Shown here in pieces: positions 11,911 through 23,644 of a DNA stretch of 64,000 nt. The notes below the pieces were generated by a model, which saw nothing but the letters and a program-made list of their open reading frames with translations, made no database searches and was not told the DNA's origin. The translations under genes and the position numbers were made by a program. How positions within the stretch are numbered: position 1 is the first letter of the stretch; every line of letters starts with the position of its first letter. Source of the DNA: Chondrus crispus (Eukaryota > Rhodophyta > Florideophyceae > Gigartinales > Gigartinaceae); the NCBI RefSeq assembly GCF_000350225.1, contig NW_005178809.1:1101376-1165375 (forward strand), read 5' to 3'.

Positions 11911-13831
11911 AGTGCCGCCGTGAGCTTCTCAAAATTATGAGGGACGAGCGACACATCGCGCACCTTCATGCTACAGTCGAGGTTAATATGATCCCCGACT
12001 TTGTAGCAGGTGTAGCAGATGATTTGCGGGGAAGGTGTCTTCATGTCCCGGGTTCCCTCTCGACCGGCCCACCCGGGGGACTTCTCGCGCGGTCTCGGAA
12101 GCCGAGGCGGGTCCTTGTAGGTTGGCCACCGCTCTCCGTAGAACAACGAATCCTTGTCGTTGAGTGAGGATCCCTCGGTGGGAAATGAGGGTGACCCAGC
12201 TGCGACGGCGAATGGCTCCTCATTGGCGAGGAAGTTCTCGGCGTCCAGGCCTGTATGATAGCTCGGGGTCAGACCCGCGGTTGTCGATGAGGGCATACTG
12301 TCTGCCATTGCCAACACTTGCTTGGCGGCGGGTCTCGCGAAGTCGACGCGTCTTCTTCCGCCAGCCGTCTGCGCGCGGTAGGCCGCCCCTTGAGCGCGGG
12401 CTTCGGCCACCGTGTCCTCGAATGAGGATCGGGGGCGATTCTCCCTTGCTTGGAGCACCAACGGCTTGATCGCCGGAAGAAGGCCCTCTATGAACAGGGT
12501 AGTGCGTTCATAGGGGAATGGATGTCCCCACACCGCGCGAGGGCGGTTAACATACGAGTTGCGTAATCGGTCTCAACTTCGCCGGGTTTTTGGTGTAAAT
12601 CCCGGATCACAGAGAGCGCTTGCTCGATCTGAATATTCGTAGCATACGTACGAAGCAACCAGTTAACTGCTGCTGGCCACGACGCAATCCTTTGATTGCG
12701 TCGGAAATATCCCCGATGGGATTCATACGCCTCCTTCGCCGGCGGGTTGAGGAGATGCGGCAAGGCCATGAGAGCCATTGCCTCCGACATTTCGGCGTTG
12801 TCGAAATTCTCCTTACATCTAGCCAAAAAGCTGATGACTTTGATCGGGTCGGACCCGTTAAACTTGTACTCTCCCATTACGACGAGGAGATATTGCACGC
12901 GCTTACACGTCGTGGCGTACACCTTTGCATCGACGGTGGGGTCGGTATTCACGAGACGGTATGCTCGATAATTACACGCGCCTCGGAAGCGGTGGTTGGT
13001 CGGTTTCCACACCGTGACACCCTTCGCTTTAGGGCCGAAGGTCGGTTGTGGTACCGTGAATGCCTCGGCTTCGGAGTCCGAATCGGAGTCGGATTCTGAA
13101 GCTGAGGGCGGGGATCTCCCCGAGTAACCAGAGAAATCCTCCGGTCCAGGTCGGCTTTCGTGGCCGGACTTGTGTCGGTGGCCTTCGGTCTTGACCTTCT
13201 TGTCGCGAGACGATCTTGGCGACGGGCCTCGGGCGACCGCTAGATCCGGGATAGGATCTCGTTGTCCCTCCATCGTCAGGGGATCAGGGAACGGGATCCC
13301 GGCGGCCGTGAGAGCCGATTTCGTGACGTCGGCGAACAGTAGATTTTCGTCCAACGGTTGTAACGCATGTAGCTGCGGGTTGGGTCTTGGCTTCGACGCG
13401 GTCGAGTCGTCCGGTCTACTGGGGGCGGGTCGTGTCTGCGCCGTTTCCAAGGCGAGGTTACGCCGACGGAGGTCGTTGACTTCCTGCGTCAGGCGATCTA
13501 CTTCCTCCCGTAGAGGAAGGAGCGTCTCTTCGACGGTGGACCCGATGTCCTTCTGCCACGCTCCAGTTAGAACGCCTTCTAGTGCGGCGAGGCGATCACG
13601 GCCCTGTTGGGACTGTACCTCCGCCTGAGCGGCGATCTTACCAGCAACAAGGCTGTCCAACATCTCGCGTATCTTGGCGGTGTGCCAGTTGAGTTTCTCC
13701 TCGATTACGTTGAGAGAGAACCTCTCGGCTTCACGGAGTCCTTCGCGGCGGTTCCGCGTGATCCACGCCGCGACGGGCGCTGGGACGTCTCTCGGACGAG
13801 TGTCATGGGACGACTCGGAGCCGGTCACCAT
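11904..13831 (-). pseudogene. Gyp-B gag
   Basis: Structural protein of the virus-like particle. Starting from ATG at 13831 there is a coiled-coil-like region (about residues 30-130), a Ser/Asp-rich linker, and the capsid-like part (VVMGEYKFNGSDPIKVISF onward). A one-base frameshift near 12490-12530 moves the rest into another phase (12533-11904), which carries IEGLLPAIKPLVL and a zinc knuckle CYTC.....H....C, one residue longer than the usual CX2CX4HX4C. The stop is at 11904. Confidence 0.85.
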
Positions 13832-13945
13832 GGCGAATACACCTAACGATCGGTGCGTGAGGGAAAAGCGTAGGTAGGAGAGATAGAAAGAGAAAGTAGG
13901 TCAGGGAAGAAAGAGGACACTCGGATGCACGAGAGTATCGACTGT

Positions 13946-13963
13946 TTCTAGGTCGGGAGACCA
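13946..13963 (-). promoter_or_regulatory. Primer binding site of Gyp-B
   Basis: Minus strand TGGTCTCCCGACCTAGAA, three bases inside the 5' LTR. It starts with TGG, complementary to a tRNA CCA end. The identical 18 bases flank the LTRs of the other two gypsy copies (23623-23640 and 25467-25484), so all use the same tRNA. I could not assign the tRNA. Confidence 0.85.
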
Positions 13964-13966
13964 AAA

Positions 13967-14612
13967 TGTCGTGCACTACAGCCACGTGTGGCGGCTGTAG
14001 GCAGAGCGACGCGCGTTCGGACGCGTAAGGAAATTCGGGAGACCACCCGGTGGATGACCGGAACCGGGATCCGGGCGCGCTTGCGCGGTAGAAAAGTAGC
14101 AAGGTAGTCAGCAATAAAAGGGGGAGGAATTAAGAGAAAAACAGAGCTAGCAGGACGGAGAGCACAGTGGTTAACGTAGGTCTCGCGCGGGGTGATCGAC
14201 GCGCGCGGGGAAGGCAGTTGGGATTCCAGGGGTGTAGATGGCTCGGTCGGTATGGGCGAGCCAGTACCAAGTCGAGGCTACAACCTGGAATCCAGAAACC
14301 AAGGTAAAAGACCCGAGGCTTCGTGCCTCTTTACTTTGAGTATCGGGTTGACTATTTAGTCCCCCGCCGCCGTAATGGCGAAGCTAAATAATACTGTAAA
14401 TTAGAATAACTAGGAAGGAACGGGTGTAGCCTCGAGGGGACCAAGTACAGCCCCCATAGGCCCTATGGGATGCGGAGGGATTACACGTGTCCACGGGGAG
14501 GTCCGGTAGAGCGGCAGGGGAGTCCACGGATACCCGTGGTACACGTGGTGGCGGCGAGCGCGAGTTTGGCCGCTAGGGACAGCTGTCCCGTTACATAGCA
14601 CAGTGCACTACA
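13967..14612 (-). repeat. Gyp-B 5' LTR
   Basis: A 646-base LTR, partner of 5056-5701, followed by TSD CATCC at 14613-14617. The TATA-like box of the partner reads TATTTA here (near 14350), which may reduce promoter strength. Confidence 0.92.
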
Positions 14613-14617
14613 CATCC

Positions 14618-15318
14618 CTCTCGTTCCGGGTCCCGGTTGAGCCCCCTCTTGATCGTAACATGCCGGCTGACCGGCGTCCGTAGTGTGAGGTGGGGTGTGG
14701 GTGGGTCACATCTAGGATGTGACAAAACAAAATTGAAAGCAACCCCAAAACAAAAACATTGACAAAAAGAAAGGAGATAAGCGCGATCGGATGACGTTGT
14801 CTCGACAGAGGCAGCGTTCGTCGTGGTTGCAAACCGTGTGCAGCTCACTTATCCCAAAAAGGCTCAGCGTCCCATGCGCTCGACCGCGTCGCTTTCTCCT
14901 TAAAATTAATTGAAAATTCCGAGCGGTGTCCTGTGTTCCACTTGGGCATCGCGACACTTGTCAATATTTGTGGGGTGTTGTTGCTGTGTACTCGGGGAGG
15001 TCTCGCGGCTTACGCGGTGGGCCATCCAACAACAACTGCTTGCCCTTCGGACTCTCCCCTCGTATCTTGGTGCGTCTCTTCACCCTCAAGAGGTACGCCT
15101 CCCGTTGTCACACACCCTTCATCAACCAAAACCTTGATCACCCACCGCGCACTAACAAGCAAACAGCTCAGCTCTGCCCAGCAGTCAACAAATATTTTCG
15201 AAAAATATCGCTTGTCCGCCCCGCTACCCTCGATACCTTGATCGTCAACAATAACGTTGACCACAGTCATTTCTTCCTGTAGCTGTCAGACAGCTTCTGA
15301 CACCACCTTTGGTTCCAG
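14618..15318. other. Left-arm 3' untranslated region, part 2
   Basis: Continuation of the left-arm 3' region after Gyp-B. The part near 14930-15120 matches, in reverse orientation, 33640-33840 of the right arm, confirming that 3201-5055 plus this segment form one 3' region of about 4 kb as in the right arm. No gene recognised. Confidence 0.55.
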
Positions 15319-16404
15319 CTAGGGCCTCCAACCGCGTTCGTCTTCGTAGACTGCGAGATCCTGCGTAAGATCATGAGGACTTACCACTGGGCCTTTCCTG
15401 TTCGCCAAATCTCGAAAGTCAACCGACCCCACACTGTTCATATGCGTCGCATACTTTCTTGCGATGCCAGCATCACCTTTTCCCCATGAATCCCTCAACT
15501 CTGCCAGACGGATCATATCCGGTTTGTTCATGACACGCAATGCGCGGTGCGTATCCTCGAAAGACGAAGACCTTTTGCTGCCACGGGCGTCCAGAACCTG
15601 TACAGACGAGCGAAGCTTTGCGTAGAGCGATTCGTACTCGTCCCTTGCTTCCTGTGCGCCGATTTCCCCCTGTCCCTCTGGTCTCTTTGAGCGTTTTCAG
15701 GTACCACCTTCACAACTCCGGTATATTTCCGGTGTAACCCTCTCTTGATTTTTCTTTTTGACCGTTACTCCTGTAGCCCCGCTCTGTCGATGTCGGATCT
15801 CTTGTGGGGTACAAAACCTTGCCGGTTGGCTCACCATTTCGCGCCGCGATGCTGGCAGCGTGGGAGAGTTTTAGCAAAATCCTCTCGTCATTTTTGTTGC
15901 GCGACCATATATTATCGAAAACGAACCGGCTTCGACGACCTGCAACCCAACTTTGAACCCCTGTTAGCACCTCCTCCAGCTCGGTCAGATTGGACAGATT
16001 GTCCTCTCCTTCACGTCCCCTAGAGATGCAGACAGCATGGCAGAATCGTTGTTTCAGCTCTGCCTCTCTGGCGTCTTGCCTTAGAGTCGAAAAATACCCC
16101 CCGTTCGTAAAGCGCGTGTGTAGTGCCTCATCTCCTTCTGGCTCCATCCACGACGTAGGAACACCCTTCGTGGAGTCATGTTCTCCTACGTCTCTTAGCT
16201 CCTCCTCGGCCTTGCCCTGAATGGTGAGAATCCCGCGACGCGGGCGTCGGCCGTAACTTTGTCAAAGGCGGAATTGATCTCGAAGATCATCGCCTCTTCA
16301 ATGTCCTCCTTGGACTTCTCATAGACTTGCTGACGGACCTCCGCGGTGCGGGGTCGTGTCCCTAACGTCTCAAAAATAAAATAGAACAACACAAAAGCAA
16401 TCAC
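15319..16404 (-). pseudogene. Sense-strand frame downstream of pol, left arm, decayed
   Basis: Just after pol and on the same strand. The first 50 or so residues (GTRPRTAEV..QVYE, IFEINSAFDKVTAD, RVAGF) match 32700-32850 in the right arm. After a phase change near 16215, a long frame runs on (16147-15710: Glu/Arg-rich, with SNLTELEEVLTGVQSW and RFVFDNIWSR), then breaks into short pieces with a recognisable last part at 15540-15319. The ATG of the right-arm copy is ACG here. It occupies the position of an envelope gene in some gypsy elements, but no signal peptide or membrane span is seen, so I do not call it one. Unknown function. Confidence 0.5.
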
Positions 16405-16718
16405 AAATAAAACAAAAACGAGACCGAACAGTTATGAAGGTAAGAGTGAAGGAAGTGGACTATCCAGTCTATGTCCCCGTTCTTCCAGCGTTCTTTTCTC
16501 GCTTGGCACATCGTTACGCGACTTCCGACCTGACTATCTCATCACGACGCTCATCCTACTCGTGCGCGCGCTGCGTCTACTTGCGGGTTAGCTGTCTGAA
16601 GGCCCCTCACCTGGTTCGTTCCATCTCATCATTCTCCTTTTCTCGACCCTCAGGTCGGCTCGCTATGCCCCGCGCGGATTACCGCACTGACACTGACATG
16701 TGAAATTCTTGGTTACCA

Positions 16719-17960
16719 CTATCCTGATTGCGCTTGCGCGATCTGCGCGGGCAAGGATAATCTTTTCCTTCGGAAATACGTGACGGCCGCGCTGCGGGGT
16801 AATTGCTCAATGGGCTCCCACGTCGCGTCCTCGGGCGTATAACCGTACCATTCCACCTTGAGAATTAATTTGTCCCCGTCGTAGCCGTGGTCCACGATCT
16901 TGTCGATCACATACTCCTGACTCTCAGTTCCTTCTTCCTGCGTGTCCAACTGTCGTTCCCCCTTCCGAAGAGCCAGCGGCTCATCCTCATCTCTGGACTT
17001 TCCGAACTCTCGTAGACCTGGAGGTGTCTCCGCTGTCGGCGTTTGACCAACTAAATTATCCTGGTCCCCTGACGTAGGCGCACGGGTGTGAGGACGTTCG
17101 TCGTCCTCCCATACCTCTCCTTCTTCGTTTAGTTCCGGCTCTCCCAAGAAATGTAGCACTTGACGTAGGCCAGTTATTGGCGCATAGTCCATCGGGCTTG
17201 GGGCTAACTCCACCCTGTCCCGCGATACGCGTTCCTCCTGATCGCCAATGGCAATGACTACCGTATGTTGGTCCGATCTTCTGACCTGATAAGGTCCTGT
17301 AGCGACTTGTGCCAGCTTGTGTTTCGGTTCGCTAGCCGTGCCCTGCTCCTTCCGGAGGAACACGTAGGACCCCGGTGGGATCTCGTATTGCGGTTTTCGA
17401 AGGCGTGCGTCGAAATTTCGCTTGTACCGGGCTTGTTCCTTTCGCAAACTCCTATCGGCGCTTCGCATTAGGCTCTCCAACCACGACTGCCATTTCAGGT
17501 AGTATGCTCGTGACGAGCTGTAATTCTCCAATGTTGGTTGCGCTTGTAACGCAATGTTTCTCGGCGCCCGAGCCAACACCAGCTCGAAGGGCGCAATGTT
17601 CGTAGTTCGATGAACTTGTGTGTTGTAGGCGAACGTCACAGCGTCGCTAAATAAGTCCCAGTCCTTGGGATGCTCTCCAACGTATTTTCGCAACGCGGAA
17701 GTCAGCGTGCGGTTAAATCTCTCAACTTGGCCGTTGGCTTGCGGGTGGTACGTAGTCGTGAACACATTGCGTATGCCGAGAATTCGGCAGACATTCTGAA
17801 AGAACCGGGCCGTGAACTGTGTTCCATTGTCGGACAGCAGCTTGACCGGCGGTTCGTACACGAATACCCAATGGTGAGCGAAGGCTTGTGCGATATGCGC
17901 AGCTGATATCTTCTTCAACGGTACGGTTCGCACCAGTTTCGAGTATCGATCGCTGATCAC
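16719..17960 (-). pseudogene. Left-arm integrase core and chromodomain
   Basis: Carries LLSDNGTQF and VERFNRTL..ALRKY of the integrase DDE core, YHPQANGQ between them, the ATGPYQV..S.QHTVVI barrel, a Glu/Pro-rich linker, and a chromodomain at the end (EYVIDKIVDHGYDGDK, VEWYGYTPEDATWEP, AAVTYFRRKRL). It is one phase away from the RT part: a single base is missing near 17960-17990, so the polyprotein is broken. The same lesion is present in the right arm. The last residues before the stop at 16719 are intact, unlike the right arm, where a stop lies in the chromodomain. Confidence 0.88.
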
Positions 17961-20057
17961 GAGAATGTACCGATTCCTCGTTTAGTTGTAATTAGCTCGC
18001 CGAGGATGTCGATGGCGACAAACTCCAGCGGAGCTTTGGGCGTGAACAGCTTCATTTCCTTCGTGTTTCTTCTTAACTTCACCCTTTCCCGCGCACATGC
18101 GGCGCAATTCTTCGCGACTGCATAGCAGTCTAGGGCCATCGTAGGCCAATAAAAATATCTTCTCAAAGTCTTGTAAAGTTTCCTGCCTCCCGGGTGGCCT
18201 GCCAATTTTGCGTAGTGGCTTAACCCTAGGACGCGGTCCCTTAACGATTGTGGTATCACCACTTGTACAAACTCCGCTGCGGTACGGCATAGAGTTCCTT
18301 CGAGTTCCTCGGTCTCTATGCTGAATGTTCTCACTTTTCCGGCGTCCATTTCTTCCTTGATGCGATTGCAGAAGGGGTCGACGGCTTGCTCGCGAATGAG
18401 CTCCTCCGGAGTGACAGCTTGGAATTGATCGAGGCGCTCAGGGGCGGTCCCCCCCTCAAGAGCGAGGATGTCGTCTAACGCGTCAAAACTTTCCTCGTTC
18501 TCCACTGTACCCTCGGCCGGTTCCGCCATAAAGCATGGGATTTCGTCGTCGATTTCGTCGACGGTTTCTCCTGCGGTTCGTAATCTTGACAGGGCATCAG
18601 CTTGACTGTTCGCCTTGCCCTTCTTGTACTTGATTTCGAAATGCAATTCCGAGAGGCGGAGCCTCCATCGGATTAATCTCCCGCTGGGGTCGGTTACGTT
18701 CATCAACCACCTCAATGAGGCATGGTCGGTATGCACAATGAAGTGCTCGCCATATAGATATGGTCTTAAAGTCTGTACGGCCCAAATTACCGCTAGACAT
18801 TCTTTTTCTGATACAGAATAGTTTCTCTCGGCTGCGGCTAACGTCCTTGAAAAGAACCCGATGGGTTTACGTTGCGCATCCGGGTGTGTTTGAAATAATG
18901 CAGCGCCGATTTGATAGTCGCTTGCATCTGTGTCTACCGAGTATGGTAGGTCCTTCTTCGGCAGCGCCAACACCGGCGGTGCCAGGATGGCGTCCTTGAG
19001 CTTATGAAAAGCTTTCTTGCACGGTTCGTCGAATCCTTCCAACTGGACCGGTTGTCCCTTCTTCAACAGTTGATTGAGCGGATGCGCGATTTTCGCATAA
19101 TGCGGAGCGAATCTGCGGTAGACATTACAAAGTCCCAAGAAGCTCCTGAGCTGGGTCTGCGTTTGAGGGTACCTCACTTGTTCCAATGCGACGGTTCGCG
19201 CAGCGTCCACTTCCAATGTACCTGGCCGAACGACATGGCCCAGGTACTTGATCTTGTCGACGAAAAATTCACACTTGCGAAGCTTGAGCTTCACACCTGC
19301 CTTCTCCAGTACAGAAAGTATTTCATCCACGTGCACGATGTGCTCCTCCCACGACTTGCTAAAAATTATTATGTCGTCCAGATACACCAAACAGCACTTC
19401 CAACGGAACGGAGAGAGCAGGATATCCATTGCTCTCTGAAACGTCGCTGGCGCGTTAGTTAGCCCGAAGGGCATTCTTGAGAAGCGATACAGTCCTGAGT
19501 GANNNNNNNNNNNNNNNNNNNNNNNNNNNNNNNNNNNNNNNNNNNNNNNNNNNNNNNNNNNNNNNNNNNNNNNNNNNNNNNNNNAAAACCTTGGTGTCAC
19601 CAAGCGAGTCTAGACACTCATCCATACGCGGTAAGGGGTACGTGTCCTTCACCGTCACTGCGTTCAACCTGCGGTAGTCTACGCAAAAACGCATTGACCC
19701 GTCCGGCTTGGGCACCAACAACACGGGCGACGCCCATTCTGACTGCGCTGGTTCTATCACTCCTGCCTTCAACATCTTCTGCACCTCTGCATCTTCTACT
19801 TCGCGGGCTTTAGTCCCGGCCCGATACGGGGCTTGTGCGATGGGACGAGTCTCGGGGATCAACTCGATCCGATGGACTGTGGTATTAATTTCGCCAAGCG
19901 TCCCATCCGACATCCTTGAGTACTTCTTCAACATCGAACGGAACCGCTCGCGCAGCCGTTCCCGCACATGGCTCAGGTCGAGGTCCTCCACGTCCGGCGG
20001 TGGCGGCTCAATCCTGCGTTGCGGCTTCGTAGCTGCCGACGCGGAGAGCCCTGCCAA
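17957..20057 (-). pseudogene. Left-arm reverse transcriptase and RNase H
   Basis: RT with WASPVLLVPKPDGS, FCVDYRRLN, FSRMPFGLTNAPATFQ and the catalytic VYLDD; RNase H with YSVDTDASDYQIGA, SEKECLAVIWA, IVHTDHASL and QADALSR; then the integrase HHCC region (SHYAKLAGHPGGRK, C.AC). An assembly gap (19503-19584) hides the RT piece just before the fingers/palm motif; the right arm shows what belongs there in kind. The stretch from the gap down to 17957 is identical in translation to the right arm. Confidence 0.88.
19503..19584. other. Assembly gap (82 N)
   Basis: Unknown bases inside the left-arm RT. Their position within one of two near-identical inverted arms fits an assembler failing to separate the two copies. 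Confidence 0.98.
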
Positions 20058-20932
20058 CCGTTCTTCTGGCTGGTCCTCGCGATCTTGATCCGACGGTTCG
20101 CATCTTGCCTCGCCCGTAGGCGTCTTGGTGGAATTAGGAAATTTTCCTTCTTCCTTTCTTGAATTCCGAGAACTTCACCAATGGTGGTTTTGCTCTCGAG
20201 CGCGGCTCTCGGGTGCGGTAATAATTCTGCTACCACTCGGCCTTTTTGCACCCTGACAGGGTACGTCCCAAAATTCGCAACGAGTAAACGAAATAGCCTG
20301 TCAGGCTCAACCTGAACGACACCATTCGTGCACGTCAACCCGTGCCTTTCGTACAACGACGAGTACGGCTGAACCACAACCAAGCCCGCCCTCTTCGAGG
20401 TGCATTCCACGACGCGCTGCGTCCCTGGCTCGATAGTGGTGGCTCTTGCCACTTTTACCTTAGGGGAAATTCGCTCCACCTTTCCATCATTCTCGTCCTC
20501 TCCCGGGACGAGATTCTTCTTCCCTTTTCTCGTCGAGAACCGCCTAACTATCGGGACCTCCGAGAAATCCGCCAACTCAACCGTTTTCTTCCTTGGATAA
20601 AGTGCTTCCACAAACCGGTCACAGTAGTCCGCGCCTAGAATTAGCGGGACGGCTAGTTTTTCGCATACAATAAACTCGGCTGCGGCCACAAATTTTCCAA
20701 GCCTCACAGGCATTCTAATTGTGCCGAGAGTCCGGAGTGGCCTATTGTTCGCGTCGCCAATGTCTTGGGTCGGTCCGTAGGACACTAGAGATTCCATTCC
20801 AGCTGGGAGTTCCGATTTTCGCACAAGGTTTGGTCCCGCGCCGGTGTCTAAAACAGACAACACCCGGCTCATCAATCCGACTGTTGGTCCAATGTCCGCG
20901 TAAACTTTGTAGTTTTTTCGCGCAAGAACCAA
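19973..20932 (-). pseudogene. Left-arm protease region
   Basis: Aspartic protease of pol with the active-site triad VLDTGAGPNLV near residue 28 and the second conserved strand LAVPLILGADYCD. Upstream, the frame continues back toward 21359 past an in-frame TGA at about 20957 that the right arm shares. Downstream, one T is missing near 20143 (in a TTT run), which puts RT in another phase. The second half of this frame (after about 20330) differs from the right arm at many residues, while the first half is the same. Confidence 0.82.
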
Positions 20933-21371
20933 AATCTTCTCGGGACACTCCCTTCACTTAACCCTGTACGAGGGTCTTCGAACTTCTTCCAGCGGATGAT
21001 CTCGGGCTCGGCTCAAAATTTTCTTGACTTGAGCTGGCCCTTTGGGCTTATCCACCAACCCAACAACCTCCTCCTCGAGGCCTGATTTTCCCTTAGAGAC
21101 GGGGAACGGGGCTGAGCCCCGGGCACAGTACGTCGACCCTGTGCCTCTCGCGACTCATGCGAGATTCCCCTCTCTAGTTTTCCTGCCGCGGCGGGATCCT
21201 TCTCACATCCGACGACGCGGGCCCCGCAGCGGGCCCTCTGAAGGGTTGGTTCGACCTCGGCGTTGAAGCACTCGGCGTGCTCGCCGTCTGCGAATTGAAC
21301 CAGTTCTTGACCTTCAGATAGGTCGTCGATGGTATCCCTAACCTCTCCATCGGAGACAACGCCTCATAATT

Positions 21372-23480
21372 TTACAAAACTCTGTGCATTTCCCGGAGGG
21401 AAAGAATGCACGTTGGCGCGGCGTGCCCCTTTTCATAGCAATGATAGCACACCAGACCGTGCGTCTTGACGGGATATTGCGGCCTAGGCCCTTCACGGGC
21501 CGGCGGCCTTCCTTGACGTTGCGGCCTTCCCATCCAGCCTGGTCTTCGAAACGTCGTACCCTTGTCTTCTATTGGAATGCGCGGCGCCGGCGTGTGGCCG
21601 CGCCCCCGAAACATCATCACGGGATCCGTAGGCTCTGAAAACGACTCCGTCGTGTATGCGGGCGTCGGTAAAGTTGACGACCCGCTGTCCCCGTAGTCCT
21701 CGTGTCCGTGGCCCTCCGATGGCTCAATGAACTCGCCTTCGGCTACTAACGCTCCTTCGTAGTGATTTTCGCTACTTCCATGCGCGCCGCGCTTATCTGA
21801 TGCGGAAATGGACTCGGCTAAATGGACGGCGGCGTGACTTTTGCGACCGGGATAAGAAGCCGTCGGCTTCTTACCGGCCCTAATTGTCGACGGCGTCTGA
21901 ATCGTGACCTTCTTGGTCTTCTTGTCCTTAGCGCGGCTCGCCGAGCCATGCGCCTTCGCGTAATTAACTAGTCTCAAAAACGAAACGTCCCGATTGTCTT
22001 GTCGGTATTGAGATACCATCGGCTTGATACTCGAATCGAGTCCTTCAATAAACATCGCCATTTGTTCTTCCATCGAATATACGTTTCCACATCGATTGCT
22101 TGCGTCCGTCAGACGGATATAAAATTTCATCTCGTCTTCAGACGGTCTTTGCTGAACTTCTCGCAATGCGAGCACGGCTTGACGGATCGCCTCGTCGGTT
22201 GCGAAACTCCTCAACAACCACTGTACGGCCTCCGGCCAAACGGATACCTTTCCGTGATGGGCCCCGGCCGTCTGAGACACCGAAGTGTACTGTCTCAAGG
22301 CGATGCCGCTTAAAAATTCAGGCAACAGGCGGATCGCTTGCCCCTCGTTCATTTCTTGGGTATCGAACTCCTGAACTAATTTTGCCAAAAAATCCAACAC
22401 AAGGACCCCGTCTTCACCTGTGAACGTGTTGTCCTTCTTCACCTTAGGCGGAATATCTCTCCTGATTTTTCGCACGGCGGTCCGCCCGGAACTTGACAAA
22501 TATGTCTGCGGGTTCCGCAAGCGGTACGTTCGGTACGAAAGTAATTTCTTGAAGAGGTAGTTGGTCGGATTCAGCTCCTCCAACTCCTCCCATCGCGGCC
22601 CGCGCCGCGTTGCGACATCTTCGGGGTCCGCGTCCTTGTCTCTCCGCGAGGCGGACGAAGTGACTCCGCCTCGTCTGGAGGAAATTTTCTTGCTTGACGA
22701 AATTCCGTTTCCGTCTTCTGAACGGCGTTCGGAATCGCCCGAATGGTTCGACGAACCGCCGTTACCATCTTCGGAGGAACCAAGCGACTCCGACTGTGAG
22801 TCGCGGTTCTCCGGATCGTCACTACAATGACCCTTGCTTGTACGTCGCTTGTCCTTCTTCGAGGGCTTCGACTTGGAACTCCGCTGCCGAGCGGGCTTGT
22901 CCTTCTTCGACCGACGGTCGCCCTCTCTACCCGAAGGGAGCGGCTCGTCGTCCGATCCTTGCGGAGCTTGATCCGCGGCCTGCTCGAGGTCCTTGAGACG
23001 TTGCGCGGCGCGATCGAATCGGTCATCGATGCTTGTTCTAAATTTTCCTCAGGACTCCAAGGCTTGATTCGCGTCGCGCCTCGCGTCCTTGACTGAAATT
23101 TTCAACGAGGCTAGGACCTCCGGCTCCAGACCGTCGGTCGCCTCACCTCGCTCCTTCTCGACGAGATCCACTCGAGCCGACAGCTCTCCCAAAACGGCGT
23201 GGAACTCGGATGCTTGCAACTCCAGTTGCTGCCGGACGAGGGCTAATTCAGCCTCGAGATTTTTCGTCATCTCTTGGCGAATTTCCTCGCCCATCTTCTC
23301 GAACCTGTAGGATAGGTTATCCTTGTGGGCTTCAATCCCCGTCGGGGATTCTTGCCCTTCGGGATCCGTGGCCGTATTGGCCTGGCCTCGAGTGCGACGA
23401 CCTCGCGGGATCCTCGACGCCCTTGCCAATCCGCTTCTACTCGCCCCGGGACCGACGTCTCCGGGGGCGCTTGTCGACAT
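21372..23480 (-). pseudogene. Left-arm gag
   Basis: Gag polyprotein in one phase from ATG 23480 to the stop at 21372, interrupted by a TGA at 23049-23051 that is also present in the right arm. Order: Pro/Arg-rich start, coiled-coil-like helix (LEAELALVRQQLELQASE), Lys/Ser-rich linker, capsid-like region (from EELNPTNYLFKKLLSY), Arg/Gly-rich tail, and a zinc knuckle CYHCYEKGHAAPTC of the CX2CX4HX4C type. The first 60 residues differ markedly from the right arm, the rest hardly at all. Confidence 0.88.
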
Positions 23481-23595
23481 GGTTCGTTTCCAAAAACGAA
23501 CCTAACTTAACACAGAAAAAAAAAAAAAACCCCCCCGCACCTGAATAAACTTACGTCGCAGATAAAACTCCTGTAGTCCGTTTCAGCTTACGCAG

Positions 23596-23611
23596 TTTCT
23601 AGGTCGGGTCT
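23596..23611 (-). repeat. Partial second copy of the primer site
   Basis: TTCTAGGTCGGGTCTC resembles the tRNA-matching strand of the true primer site 27 bases away (23623-23640) but diverges before the CCA-complement. It may be a by-product of tRNA copying during reverse transcription. Confidence 0.5.
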
Positions 23612-23622
23612 CTTGTACGCAA

Positions 23623-23640
23623 TTCTAGGTCGGGAGACCA
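23623..23640 (-). promoter_or_regulatory. Primer binding site of the left arm
   Basis: Minus strand TGGTCTCCCGACCTAGAA, four bases from the LTR edge at 23645. Identical to the sites of Gyp-B and the right arm. Confidence 0.85.
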
Positions 23641-23644
23641 CTTT

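Larger units (their letters stand above)
5056..14612 (-). mobile_element. Gyp-B: Ty3/gypsy chromodomain element, defective
   Basis: A 9.56 kb element with two 646-base LTRs, TSD CATCC (5051-5055 and 14613-14617), a polypurine tract beside the left LTR and a primer site beside the right LTR, so gag-pol runs on the minus strand. Order from its 5' end: gag, an inverted copy of a gag piece, RNase H, integrase, chromodomain, a non-coding stretch, the antisense aORF, 3' LTR. Protease and the reverse transcriptase core are missing, so it cannot move on its own. It was inserted into the 3' region of the left arm, whose sequence resumes at 14618. Confidence 0.92.

Noticed and set aside
11627-11923. 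Plus-strand gag-like frame in Gyp-B
   Set aside because: Not a separate gene: it is the inverted copy of 12507-12796.
15319-16404. Envelope gene after pol
   Set aside because: No signal peptide, no transmembrane segment and no cleavage motif is visible.
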